DNA of 64,000 nucleotides from Flavobacterium sp. AED (GCF_000812945.1 NZ_JSYM01000001.1:682001-746000); one strand, 5' to 3'; positions 45,563 to 54,614 are shown, counted from the first letter of the stretch. Translations and numbers: made by a program. Notes: a model not told the origin generated them from the sequence alone.

Positions 45563-46495
45563 TTATTCTAAAGTTAATGCCCCCAGAATTTCTTCGGATA
45601 AAAACGGTCCACCTGGATAAGTAGCTGTATAGTCGAGATTCATCCATATTTGACCACGTTCATCGATGTGATAATGAAGTTGTTTCTCGTTACTTTCATT
45701 TACAAACAAAACATTTTTAATTAGAAAATTTACTTTTTCTAAATCTTTTTGGGAGCCAATTAATATTTCGGGATAAATATGTCCTTTAGTATGAATTAAT
45801 CGGGGAGTTCCACCAATTGCTCTGACACTTGCTGCCATTAAGATGGAATGATCATCGCAATCGCCTGAAAAATAGTCTAATGATTCACTGGCAGATGCAA
45901 TATAATCCCCATCTTTAGGATCACTCACATAATTCCATCGATGATTTATTTCTTTAAATACAGCAAAACATTGAATAATAGTTCTGTAATCAGAATATCC
46001 CTTTACATTTTTGAAATATTTAGTTGTTGCCATAATCGCAAAATTCCTCACTTTTGGATTCTGATATTCTATGGCATTAATGATTTTTGATTTATTAGGA
46101 AACGGAAGCAGTTTGGCAATGATTATGTCCTGCGGATACGGATTGTACGACATGGAATACATCATTGAATTATAGTCTTCAAAAACACTGTTGAAACCAT
46201 AATTCCCAATCACGGAACCATAAATTAAGACCAGTAAATACAAAAGAATGCAAATAAGAATAATTGTTCGAAGAAATCTCAAGATTAATTGTATTGATAC
46301 TACGATGAGTAGGAACAAAATGATTCGGTCAATATTAAAAAACCAATTGGGATTAATTAGGTTTTGATGTACAATTATAAAAACCGGAATCGCAATTAAT
46401 ATGTTTAAGACAAAAATAATAACGTCATCCCAGGGTTTTTTGACCTGAAATTTTTGTTTAATACCTTGAAAAGTAATTTTTTTTATTTTTATCAT
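45563..46495 (-). CDS. Membrane-anchored transglutaminase-like protein
   Basis: The 310-aa protein has several hydrophobic segments in its first 120 residues (VIIFVLNILIAIPVFIIV; IILFLLIVVSIQLIL; then IILICILLYLLVLIYG), followed by a transglutaminase-like domain with catalytic-type Cys in SGDCDDHSILMAAS and His in HTKGHIYPEIL. Such proteases or transglutaminases act on peptides or proteins, but the function of this subfamily is unknown to me. It starts 20 bases after the solute-binding-type gene on the same strand. Confidence 0.8.
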   Translation of the reverse strand: MIKIKKITFQGIKQKFQVKKPWDDVIIFVLNILIAIPVFIIVHQNLINPNWFFNIDRIILFLLIVVSIQLILRFLRTIILICILLYLLVLIYGSVIGNYGFNSVFEDYNSMMYSMSYNPYPQDIIIAKLLPFPNKSKIINAIEYQNPKVRNFAIMATTKYFKNVKGYSDYRTIIQCFAVFKEINHRWNYVSDPKDGDYIASASESLDYFSGDCDDHSILMAASVRAIGGTPRLIHTKGHIYPEILIGSQKDLEKVNFLIKNVLFVNESNEKQLHYHIDERGQIWMNLDYTATYPGGPFLSEEILGALTLE

Positions 46496-46515
46496 AATAA
46501 CATAAAAACAGAAAT

Positions 46516-47367
46516 CTAGACTGCTTTTACAATTGCATCAAAAGTACCTTTTTTATCGATAATTTTAAGTTGAAATAATTGATTTTGAATTTTGTTTAAC
46601 ACTTTCTCTGTTAAAGGTTTTTGTGACCATTGCGTTAAAGAAAGCCATTCCTGAATATCGTCTATTTTTTGATTGTAATTTGACGCTAAAATTTTGTCAA
46701 TACTAGGAATGTCTTTAAATTCTAGAGTTGTTTGATTGATGATTTCTAAAATTTTAGAAATGATTTTTGGATCTTTTTCTAAAACTTCATCCCGAATAGC
46801 AATTACAAAACAAGGCCAAGGCGTAGGGCAGTCGCCAACTCTGCGGAAAATTCCTTTGTCAACAAGTGGTTTTGTCATGAAACGTTCCCACATAAAATAA
46901 TCAGCAGTTCCGTTTGTCAAAGCTTCAACCGCGCCATCAATGGTATTTACAATTTCAAACTGCAGATTATCCGTTTTCCAACCTTGATTATCAGCATTGA
47001 CATATGCCATTAATTGCGAACCAGAACCTAATCTGGAAATTGCCACTTTGGTATTTTCTAGATCAGCTACCGTTTTATAATTGGAGTTTGCAGCTACGTG
47101 AATCCCCCAAATTAAAGGACTTTCTACATAAACCTGAACAATTTTACTAGGATTCCCGGCAACGATATCTTTTACGATTCCTTCGGTTAGGATTACGGCA
47201 ATATCAGTTTCCCCATCACGAAGCATTTGGCACATTTTACCGGTTCCTTCAGGAACGTCAGTCCATTGTAAATCGATATTTTCTTTTTCGAAATCTCCGT
47301 TTTCGATGCTTAAATGCCAAGGAAGATTAAAATGTTCAGGAACTCCAGCTATTTTTATTGTTGTCAT
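46516..47367 (-). CDS. NMT1/THI5-like solute-binding-fold protein without a signal peptide
   Basis: The 283-aa product resembles the SsuA/TauA/ThiY periplasmic-binding fold (IKIAGVPEHFNLPWHLS, then EGTGKMCQMLRDGETDIAVILTEGI, and YFMWERFMTKPLVD). It begins directly with MTTIKIAGVP, so there is no signal peptide or lipobox, and no ABC permease or ATPase is nearby. It may therefore be a cytosolic ligand-binding protein or an enzyme of the THI5 kind. Substrate unknown. Confidence 0.8.
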   Translation of the reverse strand: MTTIKIAGVPEHFNLPWHLSIENGDFEKENIDLQWTDVPEGTGKMCQMLRDGETDIAVILTEGIVKDIVAGNPSKIVQVYVESPLIWGIHVAANSNYKTVADLENTKVAISRLGSGSQLMAYVNADNQGWKTDNLQFEIVNTIDGAVEALTNGTADYFMWERFMTKPLVDKGIFRRVGDCPTPWPCFVIAIRDEVLEKDPKIISKILEIINQTTLEFKDIPSIDKILASNYNQKIDDIQEWLSLTQWSQKPLTEKVLNKIQNQLFQLKIIDKKGTFDAIVKAV

Positions 47368-47372
47368 TTTTA

Positions 47373-47606
47373 TTAAAATATTTTTTGAATAATTATTATT
47401 AAAACAAAAAAGAAAATACCTCCTATTATTTTGTTGTTAAATTGATGTCCCATTTCGTCATAATAATTAGCATTTTTTTTTGGACCATATAAATATTCAT
47501 CAAAAGTAAATTTATCTTTATTTGATAAAGTTCTCCAAATGGTTCCAAATATCCATCTAATTGAAGCTCCAATAAAATTAAAAAATATTCTACCAAAATA
47601 ATTCAT
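47373..47606 (-). CDS. Hypothetical 77-aa membrane protein
   Basis: Two hydrophobic regions are visible: an amphipathic N-terminus (FFNFIGASIRWIFGTIW) and a clear C-terminal helix (IIGGIFFFVLIIIIQKIF), with a polar middle (LYGPKKNANYYDEMGHQF). It precedes the solute-binding-type gene by 5 bases and is likely co-transcribed. I do not recognise a function. Confidence 0.65.
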   Translation of the reverse strand: MNYFGRIFFNFIGASIRWIFGTIWRTLSNKDKFTFDEYLYGPKKNANYYDEMGHQFNNKIIGGIFFFVLIIIIQKIF

Positions 47607-47634
47607 AAATATTTTTTTATCGTCAATCGTTTTA

Positions 47635-47715
47635 ACTAGCCTCGATGAAAACGTAAATCCTATTGTGCCGGGGTTCGGCGCAATAAATTGCAGTGTACAG
47701 CGGGAATTAGCTCCT
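47635..47715 (+). repeat. GC-richer structured element, probable dispersed repeat or ncRNA of Flavobacteria
   Basis: A compact element in AT-rich surroundings: it begins CTAGCCTCGATG, contains the hairpin ATTGTGCCG / CGGCGCAAT around a GGGTT loop (one G-U pair), and ends AGCGGGAATTAGCTCC. From memory, similar elements (TAGCCCCGAT ... AGCGGGA-TAGCTCC) are scattered between genes in Flavobacterium genomes; this might correspond to a known flavobacterial RNA motif, but I cannot check. It lies between two minus-strand genes. Confidence 0.5.
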
Positions 47716-47719
47716 GAAA

Positions 47720-48844
47720 TTACACATTAATATCTTTAAAATTATTCACTCTTGCATAACGAATCATATTGGTAAACGCTTCTTGGTCCAGTTTTGGTAT
47801 TTCAAGAATAGAGTTCAATAAGGCAGTATCGTATTCGTTGGCAGCAGTTGTAAAATAGGGACTTAAATGCTTACCAATACTTTCATAATACAATTTTTCA
47901 ATGACGTTTTTATATTTGAAATCTAAAGGATTTTGTATTAAAGTGAAATTGGTGTATCCCACCTCTTTCATAATCAACTGTAATCCATTTATCATATTGA
48001 AACTTTTATTATTTACAATATTAAGTTGTTCAATATCTTCTCTTTCGAATGTGTTTACAATCACTTTTGCGACATAATCGACAGGAATAATGTTCAAACC
48101 TGTTTCTTCATTGACGATAAAACGAACATTTTCTTGTTCGCCTTTTCGTTGGGAAGTAAAGTGAAAGAATTTTGCCAAAAGATAAAAAACCATGTATTTC
48201 GGAATGAAATATTGGTTTTCGGTTCCCAGCATTTTACCTCCAATAACACTTGGACGGAGAATTTGGAAGGGTAAACCTATTTTTTGGCATTCTTGGGCTA
48301 TAAAATTTTCCGAATGGAATTTGGCATTTTCATACGCATTGCGATGCTCTGGTTTAAAACTTAAACTATGAAAATCATTATCAATTACTCCTTTTCGGAT
48401 TCCTGATGAAAAAGCAGTTCCTATATAGATGAACTTTTTTATAAAGGGATGAAATATATTGAAAAGTGATTTTGTGATTGTAGTATTTTCATCAAAAATT
48501 TTCTCTCGTAGCTCTTCATCTGTAGATAAATTCACGTATCCAGCCGAATGAATAAAATAAGCACCTTTTATTTGGTTTGGAAAAGTATCTTGAATTGAAG
48601 CTAAATCCGTATCGATGATTTCGATATATTCGTGCAGATTTGACAGCCCTTTTTCTTTTATGATTTTAGGAGTGTAACTACTGGATAAGAGTTCGTTTAT
48701 TCTATCTAAAGCGGAGTTTTTTCCTTTATTTCTTGCGATAAGAAAAAGTTTTCCGTCAATTTTATTGTTGATAAAAAGTTCCAGAATTTCATACATAATA
48801 TGAGAACCTAAAACTCCTGTAGCACCTGTAAGTATTATTTTCAT
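47720..48844 (-). CDS. Extended SDR oxidoreductase, thioester-reductase/male-sterility type
   Basis: The 374-aa protein opens with the NAD(P) motif ILTGATGVLGSHI (4-16), has FIHSAGYVNLS and FIYIGTAFSSG in the mid-Rossmann part, and a YxxxK pair in NAYENAKFHSENF. The fold is that of carboxylic acid/fatty acyl-thioester reductases and related epimerases. There is no adenylation or carrier domain. Substrate unknown. Confidence 0.8.
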   Translation of the reverse strand: MKIILTGATGVLGSHIMYEILELFINNKIDGKLFLIARNKGKNSALDRINELLSSSYTPKIIKEKGLSNLHEYIEIIDTDLASIQDTFPNQIKGAYFIHSAGYVNLSTDEELREKIFDENTTITKSLFNIFHPFIKKFIYIGTAFSSGIRKGVIDNDFHSLSFKPEHRNAYENAKFHSENFIAQECQKIGLPFQILRPSVIGGKMLGTENQYFIPKYMVFYLLAKFFHFTSQRKGEQENVRFIVNEETGLNIIPVDYVAKVIVNTFEREDIEQLNIVNNKSFNMINGLQLIMKEVGYTNFTLIQNPLDFKYKNVIEKLYYESIGKHLSPYFTTAANEYDTALLNSILEIPKLDQEAFTNMIRYARVNNFKDINV

Positions 48845-48941
48845 TATTGGATTGTTCTAAAAAACAAATGTAGTTTTAAAAAAATTAAAGTAGAACTTTT
48901 TTAAAACTACAAATGGATGAGATTTTGAAAATTAGAACGTT

Positions 48942-49811
48942 TTACCCTAAAGCAATTTTATCTAATGTATATGCAATCAATTCATCGACCGCTTTATATG
49001 GATCTTCACTAAAAGTTCCCGAAGCCCGATTGGCAATTATAGCGTTTAACGATAACGCATTATGTCCTAAAAGAGCCGAAAGTCCATATATAGCTGCTGT
49101 TTCCATCTCTAAGTTTGTGATTTGGTTGTCACCAAATTTAAAATTATCCATTTTAGAATTCAATGCTTCATCTTGAATATTTAGTCGCAACACACGCCCT
49201 TGTGGACCGTAAAAACCTCCGGCAGTTGCTGTAATTCCTTTATGCATTTTGTCGCTTTCAATCATTTTTTCCAGTGACGAAGAACACGAAATTACATACG
49301 GTTTCCCTTTTCGCAAATCCCAATTGGTGTGTTTTATAAAAGCTTCTTCCATTTCAATATTCGAAACTTCGTCAATTAAATAGGAGCGGAGCATGTTGTC
49401 CAAGCCTAATCCAAATTTAGACATCACAAAACTATCCACGGGAATATCTGCCTGTAAAGAGCCGGAAGTCCCAATACGGATGATGTTTAATGAAGTTAGA
49501 TTTTCTTTTGGTTGACGGGTTTTCAAATCAATATTAACCAAAGCATCCAATTCGTTCATGACAATATCAATATTATCTGGACCAATTCCCGTTGACATCA
49601 CAGTAATTCTCTTTCCTTTGAAAATTCCGGTTTGGGTTTTGAACTCTCTTTTTTGAGCAGAAAATTCGATACTGTCAAAAAAATGTGTGATTTTTTCGAC
49701 ACGATTTTGGTCACCTACAAAGATGATATCATGCGCAATATTTTCCGGTTTTAAATTCAAATGGTATACACTGCCATCTGGATTTAATATTAATTCTGAT
49801 GATTGAATCAT
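48942..49811 (-). CDS. Nucleoside phosphorylase (uridine-phosphorylase-like)
   Basis: The 289-aa protein has the PNP/UDP phosphorylase pattern: a phosphate-binding glycine loop (VMSTGIGPDNIDIVMNEL, about 72-89), IIRIGTSGSLQ near 110-120, and the NLEMETAAIYGL motif near 230 that binds the ribose. It would cleave a nucleoside with phosphate. The base specificity cannot be set from sequence alone; uridine is the best guess. Confidence 0.88.
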   Translation of the reverse strand: MIQSSELILNPDGSVYHLNLKPENIAHDIIFVGDQNRVEKITHFFDSIEFSAQKREFKTQTGIFKGKRITVMSTGIGPDNIDIVMNELDALVNIDLKTRQPKENLTSLNIIRIGTSGSLQADIPVDSFVMSKFGLGLDNMLRSYLIDEVSNIEMEEAFIKHTNWDLRKGKPYVISCSSSLEKMIESDKMHKGITATAGGFYGPQGRVLRLNIQDEALNSKMDNFKFGDNQITNLEMETAAIYGLSALLGHNALSLNAIIANRASGTFSEDPYKAVDELIAYTLDKIALG

Positions 49812-49863
49812 TATTTTTTTGTTTAAAGTTTAAGGTTTACAGTTGCTCAACTGAACCTTTTTC

Positions 49864-50193
49864 CTAGCCTCCAACACGTTTTACTTTAAAGCCTTTTTCT
49901 TTTAAAATAGTCATGATTTTATCCCGATAATCGCCTTGTATAATGATGGAATCCTCTTTAAAAGTTCCACCAACACTTAATTTGGTTTTGATTTCTTTGG
50001 CAAGAATTTTAAAATCCTCATCTGTTCCTTCGTAGCCCTCGATTATAGTTGTAGCTTTTCCTTTTCGTTTTTCGAATTTGCAAATCATAGGTTCTTTTTG
50101 AACGTATAATTCGTGGGCAACTTCTTCAATTGCTTCTTCAGGAGATGGTTCGTGATCCGGAAAAAGGTTTTTTAATTGGTCTTTTAAGTCCAT
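49864..50193 (-). CDS. SUI1/eIF1-like translation factor (YciH type)
   Basis: The 109-aa product carries the SUI1 core: KRKGKATTIIEGYEG, then LAKEIKTKLSVGGTFKEDSIIIQGD and the C-terminal RVGG. Bacterial SUI1 homologues bind the small subunit and influence initiation fidelity or stress translation. I used the ATG at 50193 (MDLKDQLK), which matches family length, rather than the open extension to 50223. Confidence 0.92.
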   Translation of the reverse strand: MDLKDQLKNLFPDHEPSPEEAIEEVAHELYVQKEPMICKFEKRKGKATTIIEGYEGTDEDFKILAKEIKTKLSVGGTFKEDSIIIQGDYRDKIMTILKEKGFKVKRVGG

Positions 50194-50276
50194 AATTTTA
50201 AAATTAATTTTATTTAAAACCATTTATAAATTTAGAATATAAAGTTCATTTTCTTAATTTCTAAAGAGTAAAAAAC

Positions 50277-50308
50277 AAAAGACATTAAGTATACACTCAA
50301 TGTCTTTT
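50277..50308 (-). terminator. Terminator after the 2OG-Fe oxygenase gene
   Basis: AAAAGACATT (50277-50286) pairs with AATGTCTTTT (50299-50308) around a 12-base loop; on the minus strand the U-rich tail follows. Confidence 0.75.
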
Positions 50309-50331
50309 AGTATTTGACGTAAATTTAAGTT

Positions 50332-51282
50332 TTATTTTTTAATAAGTCCCAAATCTACTAAACGTTCGTATAAATAAGCTCCTGCAGTAATATCTTCAAA
50401 TTTCTTTGGGTTTTCTGCATCAATACAGTTCTCCAAACAATCTAATTTCATATCACTTACCGGATGCATAAAAAACGGAATAGAATAACGTGAAGTTCCC
50501 CATAATTCTCTCGGAGGATTTACTACTTGATGAATCGTAGATTTTAACTTGTTATTGGTATGACGCGATAACATATCGCCCACATTAATTACCAATTCGT
50601 CAGGTTCAGCAATGGCATCAATCCATTCACCATCATGATTTTGAACTTGTAACCCTCTTCCTTGCGCTCCCATCAATAAAGTAATCAAATTGATATCGCC
50701 ATGAGCAGCCGCACGAATGGCATTGGCTGGCTCAGAAGTAATAGGTGGATAATGAATAGGTCTTAAGATTGAATTTCCATCTTTGGCATAATTGTCAAAA
50801 TAAAATTCATCCAAACCAAGATGCAAAGCCAAAGCTCTCAGGACATAAACACCTGTTTTTTCCAGCATTTGGTAGGCTTCTTTACCTACCACATTAAAAC
50901 GAGGCAATTCTTTTACTTCAACATTTTCAGGGTATTCTGAAGCATATTTGGAATCTTTGGATACATATTGCCCAAAATGCCAAAACTCTTTTAAATCCCC
51001 TTCTTTTCTGCCTTTGGCGTGCTCAGTTCCAAAAGAAACATAGCCTCTTTGTCCGCCAATTCCAGGAATTTCATAACTACGCTTTGTTTCCAATGGCAAA
51101 GTGAAAAAATTTCTGATTTCACCATACAATTCATCAACCAACTGGTCGCCTAAAAAATGCCCTTTGAGTGCTACGAAGCCAATATCTTCAAATGCACTTC
51201 CGATTTCATTTACAAATTTTTGTTTACGTTTCGGGTCGTCCGAAAGGAAATCACGCAAGTCAACACTAGGAATGTTTTGCAT
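50332..51282 (-). CDS. 2-oxoglutarate/Fe(II) oxygenase, isopenicillin-N-synthase family
   Basis: The 316-aa protein has the double-stranded beta-helix iron triad HGD (AAHGDINLITLLMG) and distal His (STIHQVVNP), and a 2OG-binding RYSIPFF. The N-terminal domain (DLRDFLSDDPKRKQKFV) is the DIOX_N type of plant-like oxygenases. The substrate is unknown; no biosynthetic cluster surrounds it. It is divergent from the fused E1 gene and has a TACATTTG box of its own. Confidence 0.9.
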   Translation of the reverse strand: MQNIPSVDLRDFLSDDPKRKQKFVNEIGSAFEDIGFVALKGHFLGDQLVDELYGEIRNFFTLPLETKRSYEIPGIGGQRGYVSFGTEHAKGRKEGDLKEFWHFGQYVSKDSKYASEYPENVEVKELPRFNVVGKEAYQMLEKTGVYVLRALALHLGLDEFYFDNYAKDGNSILRPIHYPPITSEPANAIRAAAHGDINLITLLMGAQGRGLQVQNHDGEWIDAIAEPDELVINVGDMLSRHTNNKLKSTIHQVVNPPRELWGTSRYSIPFFMHPVSDMKLDCLENCIDAENPKKFEDITAGAYLYERLVDLGLIKK

Positions 51283-51333
51283 ACTTTTAAAATATTTTTT
51301 TATAACTTACAACGTCTAAAAACCTTGCAGATA

Positions 51334-51341
51334 CAAATGTA
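51334..51341 (-). promoter_or_regulatory. -7 box of the 2OG-Fe oxygenase gene
   Basis: Minus-strand TACATTTG, 51 bases before the start codon, matching TAnnTTTG. Confidence 0.5.
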
Positions 51342-51425
51342 AAGAATAATTTTATATCTGTATTTTAAAAATCACAAACAAAATAAAAAAATATAACAAA
51401 ATAATACTAAACTGTTATATTTTTT

Positions 51426-51433
51426 TATCTTTG
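51426..51433 (+). promoter_or_regulatory. -7 box of the fused E1 gene
   Basis: TATCTTTG matches TAnnTTTG and lies 23 bases before the ATG at 51457. No convincing -33 TTG was seen. Confidence 0.5.
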
Positions 51434-51456
51434 AACCATATAATAAAACCGAAAAA

Positions 51457-53433
51457 ATGACTTTTGACCGAAAAAATCTTACTGACGATCAATTATTAGA
51501 TTTATATAAAAGAATACTGAAGCCAAGACTGATAGAAGAAAAAATGTTGATACTAATTCGTCAGGGAAAAGTATCCAAATGGTTTTCAGGGATTGGACAA
51601 GAGGCTATTTCTGTAGGAGTTACGGCAGTTTTAGATTCTGATGAGTATATTTTACCAATGCACAGAAATCTAGGTGTTTTTACAGGAAGAAACATTCCAT
51701 TGTACCGATTGTTTTCACAATGGCAGGGCAAAGCCAATGGTTTTACTAAAGGCCGTGATCGAAGTTTTCACTTTGGAACCCAACAATATAAGATTATTGG
51801 AATGATTTCGCATTTAGGACCTCAATTAGGAGTTGCAGACGGAATCGCTTTGGCCAATAAACTTAAGAAAAACGGAAAAGTTACCGCTGTTTTTACTGGT
51901 GAAGGCGCTACCAGTGAAGGTGATTTTCATGAAGCTTTAAATATTGCTTCCGTTTGGGAATTGCCAGTTATGTTTGTAATAGAGAATAATGGTTACGGAC
52001 TATCGACACCTACAAATGAACAATACCGTTGCGAAAACCTAGCCGATAAAGGAAAAGGATATGGAATGGAAAGCCATATTATTGATGGTAATAATATTCT
52101 GGAAGTCTATAATTTGTTATCTGAATTGAAAGCTTCGATGAAAGAAAATCCACGTCCTGTTTTATTGGAATTCAAAACCTTCAGAATGCGCGGACATGAA
52201 GAGGCGAGTGGCACTAAATATGTTCCACAAGAGTTAATGGATATGTGGGCAATCAAAGATCCAGTGGAAAATTATAAAAAATATTTGACCGAAAACGGAA
52301 TTCTTACAGCCGATTTTGACGCGGCTTTACATGCTGAAATAAAGGCAACCATTGATGAGAGTTTAGCTGTTGCCAATGCGGAGCCTGAGATCGAAGCTAC
52401 ATTAAGTGAAGAATTAAATGATGTTTATAAACCATATACATTCGAGAAAGTTAAACCATCAGAAGAAAAAGAAAATATTCGTTTTATTGATGCCATTTCT
52501 ACTAGTTTGAGGCAATCAATGGAACGTCATGAAAATTCTGTTATCATGGGCCAAGATATTGCTGAATATGGTGGTGCTTTCAAAATTACCGATGGTTTTG
52601 TAGCGCAGTTTGGCAAAGAGCGGGTTATCAATACACCTATTTGTGAAAGTGCAGTGGTTTCGGCTGGAATGGGATTATCGATTAATGGATACAAAGCGAT
52701 TGTGGAAATGCAATTTGCTGATTTTGTTTCAACAGGATTCAATCCAATTGTGAATTTATTGGCCAAATCACATTACCGTTGGTTAGAAAAGGCTGATGTT
52801 GTGGTAAGGATGCCTTGCGGTGGCGGAACACAAGCTGGTCCATTTCATTCGCAAACCAATGAAGCTTGGTTTACCAAAACACCAGGTTTAAAAGTAGTTT
52901 ATCCCGCATTTCCATATGATGCCAAAGGGCTTTTAAATACTTCTATAAACGATCCGAATCCAGTATTATTCTTTGAACACAAGCAATTGTACAGAAGCGT
53001 TTACCAAGACGTTCCTACCAATTATTATACAATTCCATTAGGAAAAGCGGCTTTATTGAAAGAAGGAAATCAGGTTACTATAATTTCCTTTGGTGCAGCG
53101 GTACATTGGGCTTTGGAAACGTTAGCTAAAAACCCTGAAATCTCAGCTGATTTACTCGATTTAAGAACCTTACAACCTTTGGATACAGAAGCAATTTTCG
53201 CATCGGTAAAGAAAACAGGAAGGGTAGTGATTTATCAGGAAGACAGTATGTTTGGCGGAATTGCCAGCGATATTTCGGCAATGATAATGGAAAATTGTTT
53301 CAAATACCTTGATGCTCCTGTAAAACGCGTGGCGAGTTTAGACACGCCAATTCCATTTACAAAAGCATTGGAAGATCAATATTTGCCGAAAGGCAGATTC
53401 GAAAATGATTTGAAAGAATTATTGAATTACTAA
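51457..53433 (+). CDS. 2-oxoacid dehydrogenase E1, alpha-beta fusion (branched-chain type)
   Basis: The 658-aa protein joins both E1 subunits. The alpha part (1 to about 330) has the TPP motif GEGATSEGDFHEALNIAS...NNGYGLSTP, and the beta part (about 345-658) has GQDIAEYGGAFKITDGF and PICESAVVSAGMGLSING. It would decarboxylate branched-chain 2-oxoacids (or pyruvate) and pass the acyl group to a lipoyl E2 encoded elsewhere. Fused E1 is known in Bacteroidota. Confidence 0.9.
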   Translation: MTFDRKNLTDDQLLDLYKRILKPRLIEEKMLILIRQGKVSKWFSGIGQEAISVGVTAVLDSDEYILPMHRNLGVFTGRNIPLYRLFSQWQGKANGFTKGRDRSFHFGTQQYKIIGMISHLGPQLGVADGIALANKLKKNGKVTAVFTGEGATSEGDFHEALNIASVWELPVMFVIENNGYGLSTPTNEQYRCENLADKGKGYGMESHIIDGNNILEVYNLLSELKASMKENPRPVLLEFKTFRMRGHEEASGTKYVPQELMDMWAIKDPVENYKKYLTENGILTADFDAALHAEIKATIDESLAVANAEPEIEATLSEELNDVYKPYTFEKVKPSEEKENIRFIDAISTSLRQSMERHENSVIMGQDIAEYGGAFKITDGFVAQFGKERVINTPICESAVVSAGMGLSINGYKAIVEMQFADFVSTGFNPIVNLLAKSHYRWLEKADVVVRMPCGGGTQAGPFHSQTNEAWFTKTPGLKVVYPAFPYDAKGLLNTSINDPNPVLFFEHKQLYRSVYQDVPTNYYTIPLGKAALLKEGNQVTIISFGAAVHWALETLAKNPEISADLLDLRTLQPLDTEAIFASVKKTGRVVIYQEDSMFGGIASDISAMIMENCFKYLDAPVKRVASLDTPIPFTKALEDQYLPKGRFENDLKELLNY

Positions 53434-53450
53434 TATTTGAACTTAATAGA

Positions 53451-53492
53451 ATTAGGTTATTTTTAGAATCAAAACTCTAAAAATAACCTAAT
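53451..53492. terminator. Bidirectional terminator overlapping the end of a small gene
   Basis: ATTAGGTTATTTTTAGA (53451-53467) and its exact complement TCTAAAAATAACCTAAT (53476-53492) form a 17-bp stem with an 8-base loop. It ends the E1 gene on the plus strand and contains the last five codons and stop of the minus-strand 38-aa gene. Confidence 0.75.
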
Positions 53493-53593
53493 ATCCAATA
53501 GATTATTATAAAAATAATAATTGTTCCAAAACAGCCACCACCTAATTTTTTGGCGCCGTAACCTGCAAGTATCGTTTTGAAAAATCCATTCAT
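53477..53593 (-). CDS. 38-aa conserved-looking small membrane protein
   Basis: An ATG-initiated frame of 38 codons starts MNGFFKTILAGYGAKKLGGG and continues with a hydrophobic helix (GTIIIFIIIYWILGYF). The first 20 residues are a polar, glycine- and lysine-bearing segment; the rest would span the membrane once. From memory, similar peptides with GYGAKKLGGGC are found in Flavobacteria, which supports it as real despite its size. It lies opposite and convergent to the E1 gene, with its stop in the shared terminator stem. Function unknown. Confidence 0.65.
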   Translation of the reverse strand: MNGFFKTILAGYGAKKLGGGCFGTIIIFIIIYWILGYF

Positions 53594-53649
53594 AATTTCA
53601 ATTGTTAAGTGTTCTTTAAAAGTAATGAATATTTTTTAAACGCAGTGTT

Positions 53650-54543
53650 TTAGTTCAGTTCCATAAATATTTTCTTAATCAGCGCTATTTCTTCCTGATA
53701 CATTGTTTTTTTTCTGGTTGCAAAATAGAGTGTGTTTTTTAGTGGAGTTTTTCCTTCCCAAATCATTTTAATGGAACCATTATCAATTTCTTTTCGGCAA
53801 AGAAAATCAGGAACAACAGCCAGTCCCTTGCCACTGCTCAAACAACGCACGATAGAATTTAGATTAGGAACAATATAATTAGGTCTGAAATCTGGGTATT
53901 TATTAAAATTTAACTGCCAAAAACGTCGTAAATGTTCCATATCTCCAGTGGTTCCATACCATTTTTGTTGTTTTAACCAAAGTTCAATTTCTTCTATACT
54001 TTCATTTTTTTCTATTGAATTGAATTCCAAATTATCAATTTCGCTACCGCCAACAAGTACAATAGTTTCGGAAGAAAATACCTGATATTCAATCGTGTTT
54101 TTGATCACCATCTGTGGCGTAATGATTAAATCTAGAATCCCTTTTTCTAAACTTTCCACCATTTCCGGATATTCACCAAACTGAATGATAACATTAAATG
54201 GCAAGGTTGAAATATACTGTTCCAGAGTAATTTGAAAAGTTTCAAAACACATACCTACACTTATCGTAGGGGTATTTTTCTCGGTACTTCTTTGAAAATT
54301 TTTTTCGGCTTCTTCCAGTTTGGTTAATGCTTCAATTATAAAATTATAAAGTACTTTTCCTTTTTCGGTAGGAACCATTTTTCGGCCTGTTCGGTCAAAT
54401 AATTTATAACCCACATAGTTTTCCAAAGAACTCAAATGTAAACTCACTCCTGGTTGGGAAATAAATAAGACTTCTGCGGCACTAGTCAACGTTCCTGTTT
54501 TATAAACCGCTTTAAAGGTGCGATACCATTCTAAATTCACCAT
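53650..54543 (-). CDS. LysR-family transcriptional regulator
   Basis: The 297-aa protein has the LysR helix-turn-helix at the N-terminus (WYRTFKAVYKTGTLTSAAEVLFISQPGVSLHLSSLE, residues 6-41) and a substrate-binding regulatory domain (about 90-290). It is divergent from an mdaB-like/ygiN-like gene pair across a 96-bp gap and probably controls it, responding to quinones or oxidative stress by inference. Confidence 0.92.
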   Translation of the reverse strand: MVNLEWYRTFKAVYKTGTLTSAAEVLFISQPGVSLHLSSLENYVGYKLFDRTGRKMVPTEKGKVLYNFIIEALTKLEEAEKNFQRSTEKNTPTISVGMCFETFQITLEQYISTLPFNVIIQFGEYPEMVESLEKGILDLIITPQMVIKNTIEYQVFSSETIVLVGGSEIDNLEFNSIEKNESIEEIELWLKQQKWYGTTGDMEHLRRFWQLNFNKYPDFRPNYIVPNLNSIVRCLSSGKGLAVVPDFLCRKEIDNGSIKMIWEGKTPLKNTLYFATRKKTMYQEEIALIKKIFMELN

Positions 54544-54562
54544 AGCTATTATAATTATGATA

Positions 54563-54614
54563 CAAAGGTATGAATTATGTTATTTTAATAATAGGTTTTC
54601 TCGTTCTAACTTTG
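54563..54614. promoter_or_regulatory. Divergent promoters of the LysR and mdaB-like genes
   Basis: Minus-strand TACCTTTG (54563-54570) is a -7 box 20 bases before the LysR start, and plus-strand TAACTTTG (54607-54614) is one 26 bases before the oxidoreductase start. The two face away from each other about 40 bp apart, so one LysR-bound site could control both. Confidence 0.55.
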
